Shown: piece by piece, positions 51,818 through 60,406 of the stretch | Position numbering within the stretch: the stretch's first letter is position 1 | Layout of the letters: every line of letters begins with the position of its first letter | NCBI RefSeq assembly: GCF_023016045.1 | Contig: NZ_JALKAP010000004.1 | Location: 124,001-188,000 of the forward strand | Length of the DNA stretch: 64,000 nt | From: Marinobacter sp. S6332 | GTDB lineage: Bacteria > Pseudomonadota > Gammaproteobacteria > Pseudomonadales > Oleiphilaceae | Direction of reading: 5' to 3' | Position numbers and translations under genes: made by a program | Notes under the pieces: model-generated | Seen by the model: the letters and a program-made list of their open reading frames with translations, nothing else | Databases searched by the model: none | Told to the model about the DNA's origin: nothing

Positions 51818-52489
51818 ATGGCCAACGCCGGCAACCATCAAACCAGCTACCCGGTCGCCCACCAGTTCTCCATCGGTTTCAACCCCGTGGAAGACCGCCT
51901 GGTACTGACCACCGAGCTAAAAGAGCAGGGCCACACCACCCTGCTGCTGACCCGCCGCATGGTGCTGCTGATGCTCAAGCAGATGCTCAACCGCCTGCCC
52001 GGCCTCACCGGCCTGGACCAGACCCCGGCCCGTTACTGGCAGGAAGTGCTGCAGCTCACCCACCAGCAGGCGGTGGAACAGCACCGGCAGGAAACCGAGG
52101 CCCGCCACACAGCGGAACAGGCGCCGGAGTCACAGGCAGAGGCCGGCACCACGGCCAGCGCCACGGATAGCCCGCCAACCACGGCCCCGAACACAGCCGA
52201 CACCGAGCCATCCAGGGCCAACCGGTTGTTTCTGGCCACCGAACTGACCTGCCAACAGGCCAGTGACCGCCTGCACCTGGCCTTCCGGGGCCTGCCCATG
52301 CCCGAGGCCATGCTAAAAAACGGCCACCAGAGGCCCGTACTGGCCCTGTCGCTGGAAGCCACCCACGTGCATCAGGTACTGCAGCTATTGATCACCCACG
52401 CCACCAAAGCCAACTGGCACCTGCCGGTGGATTTGCCCTGGGCGAACACCAGCACTGGAAACCCGCCTGCGCGGGCGGCGTCGCATTGA
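51818..52489 (+). CDS. Hypothetical protein coupled to sapC
   Basis: A 223-residue protein that starts 1 bp after the sapC stop, so it is probably translated by coupling. Residues 1-95 look like a folded module (FSIGFNPVEDRLVLTTEL, RRMVLLMLKQMLNRLPGL). An Ala/Thr/Glu-rich linker (about 95-130) follows, then a second module (FLATELTCQQASDRLHLAFRG, then VLALSLEATHVHQVLQLLITHA) that resembles the first, hinting at an internal duplication. It is noticeably GC-rich compared with its neighbours. No family is recognised; a shared role with SapC in surface-protein production is inference. Confidence 0.65.
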   Translation: MANAGNHQTSYPVAHQFSIGFNPVEDRLVLTTELKEQGHTTLLLTRRMVLLMLKQMLNRLPGLTGLDQTPARYWQEVLQLTHQQAVEQHRQETEARHTAEQAPESQAEAGTTASATDSPPTTAPNTADTEPSRANRLFLATELTCQQASDRLHLAFRGLPMPEAMLKNGHQRPVLALSLEATHVHQVLQLLITHATKANWHLPVDLPWANTSTGNPPARAASH

Positions 52490-52597
52490 AGTAAGGGGAG
52501 CCGGGCGCTCATTCCGCTGCCGGGTGTGGGTGCTATGATACTTCCATGAATCAGGGCTCCTGATTGAAACAGGCCATGAATACAGGTGTGGCCGCGA

Positions 52598-52608
52598 GGG
52601 TCAGACCC
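52598..52608. repeat. GGGTCAGACCC palindromic motif
   Basis: A short palindrome with a flanking C and A (GGGTCAGACCCCA). I recall this motif near REP-associated tyrosine transposase elements in marine gammaproteobacteria. No transposase gene is present here. It sits in a 305-bp gap with signs of decay on its right side. Confidence 0.3.
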
Positions 52609-52655
52609 CACGAACATCAAAGCCAGCCCCACCCAAAAAAACGCAGGAATATATC

Positions 52656-52787
52656 GTGCCCGCACCCACCAACACCGCCCGCCTGCTCCAAGAGCTCGAA
52701 GCTTACGAGCACCTGATGTTCGAGCCCATGACCCAGAAGGATCTGGTGGCTGCGGTAAATGCTGTGTGCTTTTTCAGCCGGTGCTAA
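52656..52787 (+). CDS. Possible small ORF or gene remnant
   Basis: A GTG-started frame of 43 residues with an amphipathic helix (NTARLLQELEAYEHLMFEPM, then TQKDLVAAVNAVCFF), preceded by GCAGGA about 8 bases upstream. It ends 8 bp before the convergent YfjI fragment. It looks like the first part of a longer helical protein cut off by the same rearrangement, but a real small gene is possible. The rest of the 305-bp gap holds only the palindromic motif. Confidence 0.3.
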   Translation: MPAPTNTARLLQELEAYEHLMFEPMTQKDLVAAVNAVCFFSRC

Positions 52788-52794
52788 CGGTGGT

Positions 52795-53580
52795 TTAGCA
52801 TTCTGGCTTCGTGTATTGCTGAATCAAGCTCCATTTGAGCAGCTTCATGGCATCCCTTTCCTCTGTGGAGATGGGGCGAAACAGATTTTGAAATTCAACC
52901 GAGAAGCTGTGAACGAGCTGGATCGCTAGCCTGAGCGTTTCGACAGAAATTTCTTCATGCTCGGGTTGGTTGTACCCATGGATCACCAGTGCGACCCTTA
53001 ACCACTGCTCCGGTAAGCGCTTCCCATGGTCTGGAAAATCAGCATAGCGGCCACCCGAGCGTAGCTCAATGTCAAGTTCTGCCCGCCCTCGATACCACAT
53101 ATCTAAGGCATCCCTTGAAAGCTTGAGTCGGCGGCGGCTACCTCCAGATTCAAAAAGCGTGACGTTTTGATTCAGTATTTCTGTGGCCCATTGGCAATAT
53201 CGTTTTTCTGTATATGGGGCATTAATGTGTGGCTGAACGATGTCGTCGTCAAAGAGGGTTCTTCCGAGCGCGCCATGCTGATTGCCAATAGCCGAAAGAG
53301 GGTAGGTAAAAAGGCTTCGCGAGACGGTGCCGGTTCCACGCATTCGGTTATTGTCCCCGCCAAACGCTTTCTCCATGATGTAGGGTTGACCAAAAACAAT
53401 AGCGGTTATGGGAATGTTGTAGCTTTCATCACCTCGCGTAGCCAGATGTTTGCTGGTTTTTTCACCGCTAAACCCTTTGTTAAGAATGGAGCTTTGGTTT
53501 TTGATGCTTTTTACGGCGGTACGAGTCAACGCGTGAGGAAAATACTTGACAACACCGAATGTGGTACAATGTGTGATCAA
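52795..53580 (-). pseudogene. C-terminal fragment of a YfjI/DUF3987-like protein
   Basis: A 261-residue frame. From about residue 30 on it resembles the second half of YfjI-type DUF3987 proteins of prophages and plasmids. Landmarks are LNKGFSGEKTSKHLATRG, the GTGTVSRSLFTYPLSAIGNQHG segment, then LSRDALDMWYRGRAELDIEL and LRVALVIHGYNQPEHEEISV. The primase-like N-terminal half is missing. The first about 25 residues are not family-like and overlap the promoter region of the next gene. It is read as a leftover of a mobile element. Confidence 0.6.
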
Positions 53581-53597
53581 AACAGGACAGGGTATTC

Positions 53598-54296
53598 ATG
53601 GCCAGCAACCACCACGACACCGGCTATAAAGAGCTGTACGTGGCTTGTTTTTACGATCACTTGTTGAAGAACCGGACGGCCACTGCACGGCAGGGCTTAC
53701 CGCCGATCTTTCCGGTGGTTTTGTATAACGGCTCCCAACGGTGGTCAGCCCGACAAGATATTTACGACATGGTGCAGCCGGAGCCCCCAGAGTTTTTGCG
53801 GGCGTACCAGCCCCACCTTCGCTATTATCTGATTGACGAAGGGCACTTCACGGATGAACAATTGAGCCATCACCACACACCTCTGAGTGGCGTGTTTGGC
53901 ATCGAGAACGCAGGCCATAGCTGGGAAGCTTTGCAGCAGGCCGTGGATAGAGTGGTTGGGATTATCGAGACGGGTCCTAATAAGGAACGGATAGATCGCA
54001 TCATCACCCGCTGGATCAAGCGCCATTTGAGTAGGCTGGGCGCAGAGCTTCAGTTAGAGAAGCTTGAGAGTTTAACGGAGGACAGAGATATGTTGGCAGA
54101 GAATCTGGATAATTTGGTTAAGAAAGAGCGGTTGGAGGGACTGCAGGAAGGTCGGCTGGAAGGTGGGCACATAAAGGCTGAGCAAATTGCCCGTAATCTG
54201 ATCAGCCGCACGGAAATGGATGACCGACTGATTGCGGAGGTGAGTGGCCTCACACTGGATGAAGTTAGCAATTTGCGCTCGCAGGTAACACACTGA
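53598..54296 (+). pseudogene. Rpn family recombination-promoting nuclease, internally deleted
   Basis: A 232-residue frame that begins like an Rpn/YhgA protein (HHDTGYKEL) and then jumps directly to YVACFYDHLLKNRTATARQG. In family members these are separated by roughly 65-75 residues holding the PD-(D/E)XK nuclease core. The rest is normal: LPPIFPVVLYNGSQRWSARQDIYDMV, then the helical tail with QEGRLEGGHIKAEQIARNLI. The frame is kept, but the catalytic residues are gone, so a nuclease-dead product is expected. ACAGGG precedes the ATG. Confidence 0.75.
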
Positions 54297-54324
54297 TTCA
54301 AAGCTTTTTTTGACCAATGACAAA

Positions 54325-54351
54325 AAAGGGCAGCTCTGGTGGCTGCCCTTT
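54325..54351 (+). terminator. Intrinsic terminator after the Rpn remnant
   Basis: AAAGGGCAGC and GCTGCCCTTT form an exact 10-bp stem around TCTGGTG, with A's before and T's within the right arm, so it could work in both directions. It lies 29 bp after the stop codon. Confidence 0.75.
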
Positions 54352-54531
54352 GTGCTTCTAGCAGCGTTCTTCGGATGACTGAGTTTTCCTGCTGTTTGCC
54401 GCTAAGCCCTCCGTAAAGTTACTTATCCCTAATAGGTAGGTCATAACTGTGCATTACCAGTGTGATAAGCTAATTGGCTTTTGTGCACATTTTTAAGTGG
54501 CCCATGTTGCACGGGGCTCGGAGAATCTACA

Positions 54532-55662
54532 TTGAACGTGCTGCAGTTTTACCGCACTTATCTGCCCGAATCCCACGGCGGAGTTGAAGAGGCCATAAGG
54601 CAGATTTGTATTGCCTCTGGAGCTTTTGGTGCTCAACACCGGGTGCTTACGCTCGCCCGTACAAAACGTGTCGCAGAAATCCAGCGGCCCGAGGCGCAGG
54701 TTATACAGGCCCCACTTCAGTGGGCGCCGGCGTCCTGCTCTATGGGCTATGAGTTGTTTCGGCTGTATCGTGAGCATGCGGAATGGGCCGATGTAATTCA
54801 TATTCATTATCCTTGGCCCTTTGCTGACTTGGTGCACCTGCTTTCGGGTGTGCGTAAGCCCGTGGTGTTAACCTACCATTCGGATATTGTGCGCCAGCGC
54901 TTATTGGAGCATCTGTATCGGCCGTTGCGGTCGCTGTTTTTCTCTCGGGTGGATTCCATTGTCGCCACCTCACCAAATTACCAAGCCTCTAGCCCCGTTC
55001 TGCGAGAGTTGGGTGAGAAGTGCTCAGTGATTCCGTTAGGACTCAGTCCAGACACCTACGAGCCACCAAAAGAGGAAGTTCGGGCGCGGATGTTAGAGCA
55101 GTACGGCACGGATTTTTTTCTATTTGTGGGAGTGCTTCGTTATTACAAGGGGCTGGACACCTTGCTGGAGGCGGCCGCGCGCTGCGATCTGCCGGTGGTA
55201 ATTGCCGGGCATGGGCCGGAAGAGGCAAGACTAAAAGCCCAGGCGCAGGCACTGGGCCTTACCAACGTAAAGTTTGCCGGTTTTGTTACCGATGATGAGA
55301 AGCAAGCGCTGTTCGAGCAATGTTCAGCCATTGTGTTTCCATCTTGCGTGCGCTCAGAAGCCTTTGGTGTCACCTTGCTAGAGGGCCAGTTGCACTCCAA
55401 ACCGCTTATCAGCTGCGATATTGGCACTGGAACCACGTTTGTGAACCTGGCCGGAAAAACCGGCCTGGTTGTGCCTCCCAACGATGCGGCGGCACTTGCT
55501 CAGGCAATGCAAACGCTGGCTGAACAGCCGCTGAAGGCCGAACAAATGGGCCGTGCAGGACGTGAACGTCTGGAACGTGTGTTTTCTGGCGAACAGGTAG
55601 GCCGCGCCTATTTCGATATTTATCAGCGTTTAGCAACGCAAAAACAGCCGGTTCTCGGCTGA
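54532..55662 (+). CDS. Glycosyltransferase family 4 protein
   Basis: A 376-residue GT-B enzyme. The N-terminal YRTYLPESHGGVEEAIRQI is the acceptor-side glycine loop. VLTYHSDIVRQR near residue 113, LFVGVLRYYKGLDTLLEA near 197 and the donor-site EAFGVTLLEGQLHSKPLI near 280 are conserved GT4 elements. The arrangement resembles WbpZ/WbpY-type mannosyl/rhamnosyl transferases. The start is TTG 54532 behind GGAGA; the frame opens at 54481 without a ribosome site. It leads the gmd-rmd module. Confidence 0.88.
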   Translation: MNVLQFYRTYLPESHGGVEEAIRQICIASGAFGAQHRVLTLARTKRVAEIQRPEAQVIQAPLQWAPASCSMGYELFRLYREHAEWADVIHIHYPWPFADLVHLLSGVRKPVVLTYHSDIVRQRLLEHLYRPLRSLFFSRVDSIVATSPNYQASSPVLRELGEKCSVIPLGLSPDTYEPPKEEVRARMLEQYGTDFFLFVGVLRYYKGLDTLLEAAARCDLPVVIAGHGPEEARLKAQAQALGLTNVKFAGFVTDDEKQALFEQCSAIVFPSCVRSEAFGVTLLEGQLHSKPLISCDIGTGTTFVNLAGKTGLVVPPNDAAALAQAMQTLAEQPLKAEQMGRAGRERLERVFSGEQVGRAYFDIYQRLATQKQPVLG

Positions 55663-55704
55663 CTGTTTTTACTGTCTTGAACACTAAGTGAGTGGAGTTA
55701 TCAC

Positions 55705-56739
55705 ATGAAGAAAGCACTGATCACAGGCGTCACCGGTCAGGATGGAGCCTATCTGGCTGAGCTGTTGTTAAACAAAGGGTATCAGGTTTACGGCGCCTAT
55801 CGTCGCACCAGTTCGGTCAATTTCTGGCGTTTACAAGAATTGGGTATCGACACTCACCCCGCATTGCATTTGGTTGAATTCGATCTAACAGATTTGGGTG
55901 GCGCTATTCGCCTACTGCAAAGCACAGGCGTTGAGGAAGTATACAATCTGGCCGCGCAGAGCTTTGTGGGGGTGTCGTTTGATCAGCCGATAACCACAGG
56001 CGAAATTACCGGTATTGGAGCTGTTAACCTGCTCGAAGCTATTCGCATTGTTAACCCGGCTATCCGTTTTTATCAGGCGTCTACGTCTGAGATGTTCGGA
56101 AAGGTTCAGGCGATGCCGCAAACTGAGTCTACGCCCTTCTATCCCCGCAGCCCATACGGTGTCGCCAAGCTCTATGCCCATTGGATGACGGTAAACTATC
56201 GCGAGTCTCACGGTATTTTTGGTTCCAGCGGTATTCTGTTTAACCACGAGTCGCCGCTGCGTGGGCGCGAGTTTGTTACGCGCAAAATTACTGATGGAAT
56301 AGCGCGCATCGCAACCGGTAACCTGGATAAGCTGGAGTTGGGCAACCTCGACGCTAGACGCGATTGGGGTTATGCCAAAGATTATGTCGAGGGGATGTGG
56401 CGTATTTTGCAGGCGCCAGAACCGGATACCTTTGTGCTCGCGACCAACCGCACTGAAACCGTGCGAGATTTTGTCACCATGGCGGCCCGCGCGGCGAGCC
56501 TGAATATTACTTGGGAAGGCGAGGGCGAAGGCGAGCAAGGTATAGATAGCGCTTCTGGCCGTGTGTTGGTATCGGTTAACCCTGAGTTTTATCGCCCTGC
56601 GGAAGTGGACTTGCTGATTGGGGATGCGACTAAGGCCAAAGAACAGCTAGGCTGGCAGGCAACAACGTCGCTAGAAGACTTGTGCAACATGATGGTAAAA
56701 GCGGACCTTAATCGGGTTGAAAGCGGCTTTTCTTTCTAA
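55705..56739 (+). CDS. gmd: GDP-mannose 4,6-dehydratase
   Basis: A 344-residue SDR that turns GDP-D-mannose into GDP-4-keto-6-deoxy-D-mannose. It has [17 protein letters not shown] at the N-terminus, [15 protein letters not shown] near residue 82, the catalytic Ser/Thr region [12 protein letters not shown], and [10 protein letters not shown] (YxxxK) near 150. [17 protein letters not shown] and [16 protein letters not shown] are GMD-specific. GGAG precedes the ATG. The product is used by the next gene. Its frame ends inside the leader of rmd, 22 bp before it. Confidence 0.95.
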   Translation: MKKALITGVTGQDGAYLAELLLNKGYQVYGAYRRTSSVNFWRLQELGIDTHPALHLVEFDLTDLGGAIRLLQSTGVEEVYNLAAQSFVGVSFDQPITTGEITGIGAVNLLEAIRIVNPAIRFYQASTSEMFGKVQAMPQTESTPFYPRSPYGVAKLYAHWMTVNYRESHGIFGSSGILFNHESPLRGREFVTRKITDGIARIATGNLDKLELGNLDARRDWGYAKDYVEGMWRILQAPEPDTFVLATNRTETVRDFVTMAARAASLNITWEGEGEGEQGIDSASGRVLVSVNPEFYRPAEVDLLIGDATKAKEQLGWQATTSLEDLCNMMVKADLNRVESGFSF

Positions 56740-56761
56740 AGCAACAGCAATAGGGGGCGGT

Positions 56762-57652
56762 ATGAAACGGGTTTTGGTCACCGGAGCGAGCGGCTTCACG
56801 GGTCGTTATGTTGTGAGGTTGTTGCTGGACCGCGGTTACGACGTTTACTCCATGGGTGCCAGTGGCATTGATGGAGAACGCGTGGTTAAGGCGAGTCTAG
56901 AAGATAAATCATCGCTGTCTTCGGTTGTCCGTGATGTGCGCCCCCAAGGCATTGTTCATCTTGCGGCTTTATCGTTTGTTGGGCACGGTGTTGCTGAGGA
57001 TTTTTACCGGGTAAACACGCTTGGCACGCTTAACCTCTTGGAGGCGTTGGATGAACTTGATCCAAAGCCTTCCCGCATTATTTTGGCCAGCAGCGCCAAT
57101 GTGTACGGAACCCCAGCGGTAGAGCGAATAGACGAGAGTTTATGCCCAGCACCGGTTAATCACTACGGTACCAGTAAGCTCTCTATGGAACATTTGGTAA
57201 GCGCGCAGTTCGGGCATTTGCCGGTTACCATCACGCGCCCTTTTAATTACACCGGGCCGGGGCAGAACGAGCGCTTTTTGATCCCCAAAATTGTCAGCCA
57301 TTTCGTTCGTCGCGAATCGGTGATTGAACTGGGTAATCTTGATGTGAGCCGAGACTTTTCTGATGTAAGAGATGTTGCCAGTTATTATGTTCAGCTTTTG
57401 GAGGCAGATAAGTCGGTTTCACCGGTTAATCTGTGCTCGGGCCAAGCGTATTCGATTTCACAAGTGCTGGATATGATGGCTGAGATAGCGGGTTATCGAA
57501 TCGAGGTAAGGGTAAACCCTCTTTTTGTGCGGGCTAATGAAATTCCTTTTTTAGTGGGTGACAGCCGCCGACTTCATGGTGTTATCGGCAATACGCCCAT
57601 CGTTCCTATGTCGCAAACCCTTCAAGATATGTATAGCGAGGGCGAACTGTGA
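56762..57652 (+). CDS. rmd: GDP-4-keto-6-deoxy-D-mannose reductase (GDP-D-rhamnose forming)
   Basis: A 296-residue SDR. It has VTGASGFTGRYVVRLL at the start, IVHLAALSFVGHG near residue 66, the catalytic HYGTSKLSMEHL (YxxxK) near 138, and RPFNYTGPGQNERFLIPKI near 158, as in Rmd of the A-band polysaccharide pathway. It reduces the gmd product to GDP-D-rhamnose. A GDP-fucose-type activity is less likely because no epimerase step is visible. Start: ATG 56762 with AGGGGGCGG upstream. It overlaps the next gene by 4 bp. Confidence 0.85.
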   Translation: MKRVLVTGASGFTGRYVVRLLLDRGYDVYSMGASGIDGERVVKASLEDKSSLSSVVRDVRPQGIVHLAALSFVGHGVAEDFYRVNTLGTLNLLEALDELDPKPSRIILASSANVYGTPAVERIDESLCPAPVNHYGTSKLSMEHLVSAQFGHLPVTITRPFNYTGPGQNERFLIPKIVSHFVRRESVIELGNLDVSRDFSDVRDVASYYVQLLEADKSVSPVNLCSGQAYSISQVLDMMAEIAGYRIEVRVNPLFVRANEIPFLVGDSRRLHGVIGNTPIVPMSQTLQDMYSEGEL

Positions 57653-58812
57653 AGGTGATGCTCAGGCTGGATTCGCTTGAGCATCCCAGAACAGGAATCG
57701 GCTATTACACAGAGCACCTTTGCCGTGAGCTTCTGCGTGAGCAGAAAGAGGGTGTTGCTGGGGTGTTTCGCGGGCAACTGTTGCAGGGCAACAGTTTATA
57801 TAAGGTTTTGAACGAAGAGGATGTTCCCGCTGCGCCTGATGCTTTTTCAAGTACTGGTGGTATAACGACAAGGGCGCTGCGCCGCTGCAAACCCTTGCTG
57901 CGGGCATTGCCGGGTGCATACCCGCTGCGGCAGGCGCTACGCGATTGGCGCTCGCAGGGAGCGGCTTCGGCTTTTGGCCATTGTGTGTACCACGAGCCTA
58001 ACTTTATTCCGTTCCAGTTTTCTGGCCCTCTAGTTCTAACGGTGCATGATCTTTCCCATGAGCGTTTCCCCCAGTATCACCCTGCCAGTCGCGTGCGGTT
58101 TCTGTCTCGACGCCTCCCTGCAGCGTTAGAACGGGCTGATGTGATAGTAACGGATAGCCAGTTTACTAAGGATGAGATAGCGTCTTTTTTTCCGGCGGTG
58201 GCGAGTAAAATTGTCCCTATACATCTTGGCGTAGATAGCACTATACGGGAGTTAGGTAGGGTTGCAGCCAGTGAGGTTTTGGCGCGATATAGCCTCGACT
58301 ACAAGGGCTATATCCTGTCGGTGGCTACGTTGGAGCCACGGAAAAATTTGGTGGGCTTGATCCGCGCCTACGATAGATTGCCGAAACGTATTAAGGCAGA
58401 TTTGCCTTTAGTTCTGGTTGGCGGCGAGGGTTGGAGTAGTCAGGCGCTATACCGGCTTATTGGTCCGGTAAGAAGCAGGGGCGGGTATGTGATTTTAACA
58501 GGCCGCGTGCCCCGCAGTGATCTGGCGGGGCTATTGTCGGGGGCTAGGCTGTTTGCTTATCCCTCTTTTTATGAAGGTTTTGGCCTACCGATTGCGGAAG
58601 CCCGTGCCTGCGGCACACCGGTGCTTACTTCGGGTTTTGGTGCCATGGCGGAGGTGGCTGGGGATCAAGCCTTTCTCGCTGATTTGGAAAACCTTGCTGA
58701 AAGTCTGGAGGCAGCATTGTCTTCTATGCCTCAGCGGCTATCGCCTGTGCGTTACTCATGGGATGAAACTGCCCGCAAAACCCTAAGTGTTTATAGAAGT
58801 CTGCAACACTAA
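57649..58812 (+). CDS. Glycosyltransferase family 4 protein
   Basis: A 387-residue GT-B enzyme. Features are RTGIGYYTEHLCREL near residue 16, LTVHDLSHERFPQYHP near 129, ILSVATLEPRKNLVGLIRAY near 223 and the donor-site SFYEGFGLPIAEARACGTPVL near 306 with an intact EX7E. Together with the enzyme at 54532 it likely adds D-rhamnose or mannose units to the exported polysaccharide. The GTG start overlaps the rmd stop (GTGA), showing coupling. Confidence 0.88.
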   Translation: MKVMLRLDSLEHPRTGIGYYTEHLCRELLREQKEGVAGVFRGQLLQGNSLYKVLNEEDVPAAPDAFSSTGGITTRALRRCKPLLRALPGAYPLRQALRDWRSQGAASAFGHCVYHEPNFIPFQFSGPLVLTVHDLSHERFPQYHPASRVRFLSRRLPAALERADVIVTDSQFTKDEIASFFPAVASKIVPIHLGVDSTIRELGRVAASEVLARYSLDYKGYILSVATLEPRKNLVGLIRAYDRLPKRIKADLPLVLVGGEGWSSQALYRLIGPVRSRGGYVILTGRVPRSDLAGLLSGARLFAYPSFYEGFGLPIAEARACGTPVLTSGFGAMAEVAGDQAFLADLENLAESLEAALSSMPQRLSPVRYSWDETARKTLSVYRSLQH

Positions 58813-58816
58813 ACTC

Positions 58817-58848
58817 ATGTAATGGTCATATTCTAATGTAATGGTCAT
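58817..58848 (+). repeat. Pair of 13-bp direct repeats
   Basis: ATGTAATGGTCAT occurs twice (58817-58829 and 58836-58848) with a 19-bp period, right after the glycosyltransferase stop and about 140 bp before the MvaT start. It may be a regulator site or a slippage duplication. TATAAT at 58886-58891 downstream is a possible -10 for the next gene. Confidence 0.5.
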
Positions 58849-58989
58849 GTTTATATGTGTTTATTAATAACCGCTGTGCGTGTATTATAATCCCGGTTTT
58901 AATATGTACTCTGTTAAACACTGTCCAGTTTTCTATTGCGCTAAGGTGTTTTTCCTGTACTCTCGCATTGAATAATAGGGTTTATTTCC

Positions 58990-59358
58990 ATGGCAAAAAT
59001 TAACGACTACTACCAGAAGAAGCAGCTTATGGAAAAGCTTGCAGCCGAGATCAACCAACTGGAGCAAGATCAGGCTCTGAAAAGTGAACTGGCGTTTGAG
59101 AACAGCATTCGTGAGTTGATGGCTGAATACGATAAGTCTCCGAAGCATGTGCTTCAGATTCTAGCAGCGATTGATCCCTCCATTGCTGGAGCGAAGGCTG
59201 AAAGCGGCACCGGAACACGTGCAAAGCGCCCTTTGAAAACTTATAAGAACCCGCACACCGGCGAAGAGGTTCAAACTCGCGGTGGCAACCATAAGGTTCT
59301 GAATGAGTGGCGTCAAAAGCACGGCAAGGAAGCGGTACAGAGCTGGCAGCAAGACTGA
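58990..59358 (+). CDS. mvaT: MvaT-family (H-NS-like) nucleoid protein
   Basis: A 122-residue xenogeneic silencer. The N-terminal coiled coil (YYQKKQLMEKLAAEINQLEQ) mediates oligomers. The C-terminal DNA-binding part RPLKTYKNPHTGEEVQTRGG with NHKVLNEWRQKHG matches MvaT/TurB of Pseudomonas. Such proteins bind AT-rich DNA and often repress surface-polysaccharide and other acquired loci, as are found next door. It has its own AT-rich upstream region and its own terminator. Confidence 0.92.
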   Translation: MAKINDYYQKKQLMEKLAAEINQLEQDQALKSELAFENSIRELMAEYDKSPKHVLQILAAIDPSIAGAKAESGTGTRAKRPLKTYKNPHTGEEVQTRGGNHKVLNEWRQKHGKEAVQSWQQD

Positions 59359-59371
59359 TAAGCTAGAAATT

Positions 59372-59412
59372 AAAAAGGGCCGGATGAACTAATAGTCATT
59401 CGGCCCTTTTTT
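59372..59412 (+). terminator. Intrinsic terminator after mvaT
   Basis: AAAAAGGGCCGGATGA pairs with TCATTCGGCCCTTTTT (one G-T pair) around ACTAATAG, followed by T's. It begins 13 bp after the stop codon. It can also serve the convergent GGDEF gene. Confidence 0.92.
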
Positions 59413-59446
59413 GTGGGTGCTTTTGCAGTGTTGAACGGTTTAAAGG

Positions 59447-60403
59447 TTACTCAAATACGACAACACAGTTTCTTCCGCTTTTCTTTGCTGTGTATAGGGC
59501 TTCATCTGCCTGCTGCATCCAACTCATGTGGTTCTCTACACTGCCAGTGAGTTGCGAGATACCCACACTTACGGTGTAGTTAATCGGTGCGACACTGGTT
59601 TGAACCACGCTTTTTTCGATACTTTCCCGTATTCGCTCACATATAATGCGAGCTCCTTTGGCATCGGTTTCCGGTAATATAATACCGAACTCTTCTCCAC
59701 CATAACGGCCAATGCTATCAGACTGCCTTAAATTGCTTTTAGCCGTTGTTGCTGTGTGTTTGATGACTTCATCTCCGGCTAGGTGGCCGTGGTTATCGTT
59801 CACTTTTTTAAAGAAGTCGATATCAAACATCACAAGGCTGGTTGTATGGCCATAGCGCCGGAAGCGTTCAAACTCCGCATCCACCAGGTTTTCCCAAGTG
59901 CCCCGATTTAGCAGGCCGGTTAATCTGTCGGTCATGCTGAGTTTGGCAAGCTGTTCGTTTGCCCGCTCCAGCGCCCGTTTGCCGGTGGCAATGTCGGTTA
60001 CGTCGTAAACCATGATGCATATTTTCTCCACCTGCCCGGTACTGCCAGCGAGTGGGCTGATGGTGAGGTTCTGGAACATGTAGTCTTCTGTGCCGGTAAT
60101 GGGGCGTGTGCTGCGGAACCGGAACAGGAAGGGCCGTTGTTCCCAGGAGATGAATGCCCGGGTGTTGAGTAGTGCGACGGCATCTACTTTGCGGGTCAGC
60201 CAGGCTTGCGGTATATCGGGGAAAACCTCAAAGATGCTCTGATTGCGAATCTTGCTAGCCGTAATTCCGCTGTGGTTTTCCATGAAGCCGTTCCAGGCTT
60301 GCACTTTGAATTCGAGATCTAGCACGACTAGACCCACCTCAACGGATTCAAGCATATCGACCAACCAGTGGAAGGATTGTGCTTCGAGTTCGTTTATGGC
60401 CAT
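59447..60403 (-). CDS. PAS-GGDEF diguanylate cyclase
   Basis: A 318-residue protein. An N-terminal PAS domain (about 15-130; GLVVLDLEFKVQAWNGFMEN) is followed by a GGDEF domain (about 155-316). The active site is GGEEF near residue 233. The inhibitory I-site RQSD lies five residues before it, so product feedback is expected. It makes cyclic di-GMP. It begins 3 bp after the response regulator gene ends, so the regulator may feed a signal into it or share expression. Confidence 0.92.
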   Translation of the reverse strand: MAINELEAQSFHWLVDMLESVEVGLVVLDLEFKVQAWNGFMENHSGITASKIRNQSIFEVFPDIPQAWLTRKVDAVALLNTRAFISWEQRPFLFRFRSTRPITGTEDYMFQNLTISPLAGSTGQVEKICIMVYDVTDIATGKRALERANEQLAKLSMTDRLTGLLNRGTWENLVDAEFERFRRYGHTTSLVMFDIDFFKKVNDNHGHLAGDEVIKHTATTAKSNLRQSDSIGRYGGEEFGIILPETDAKGARIICERIRESIEKSVVQTSVAPINYTVSVGISQLTGSVENHMSWMQQADEALYTAKKSGRNCVVVFE

Positions 60404-60406
60404 GGG

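Noticed and set aside
53547..53565. TTGACA...TACAAT promoter for the Rpn remnant
   Set aside because: The spacing is only 13 bp, too short for a normal sigma70 promoter.
56762..57652. GDP-L-fucose synthase
   Set aside because: The sequence lacks the fucose synthase pattern and resembles the Rmd reductase, so GDP-D-rhamnose is the more likely product.
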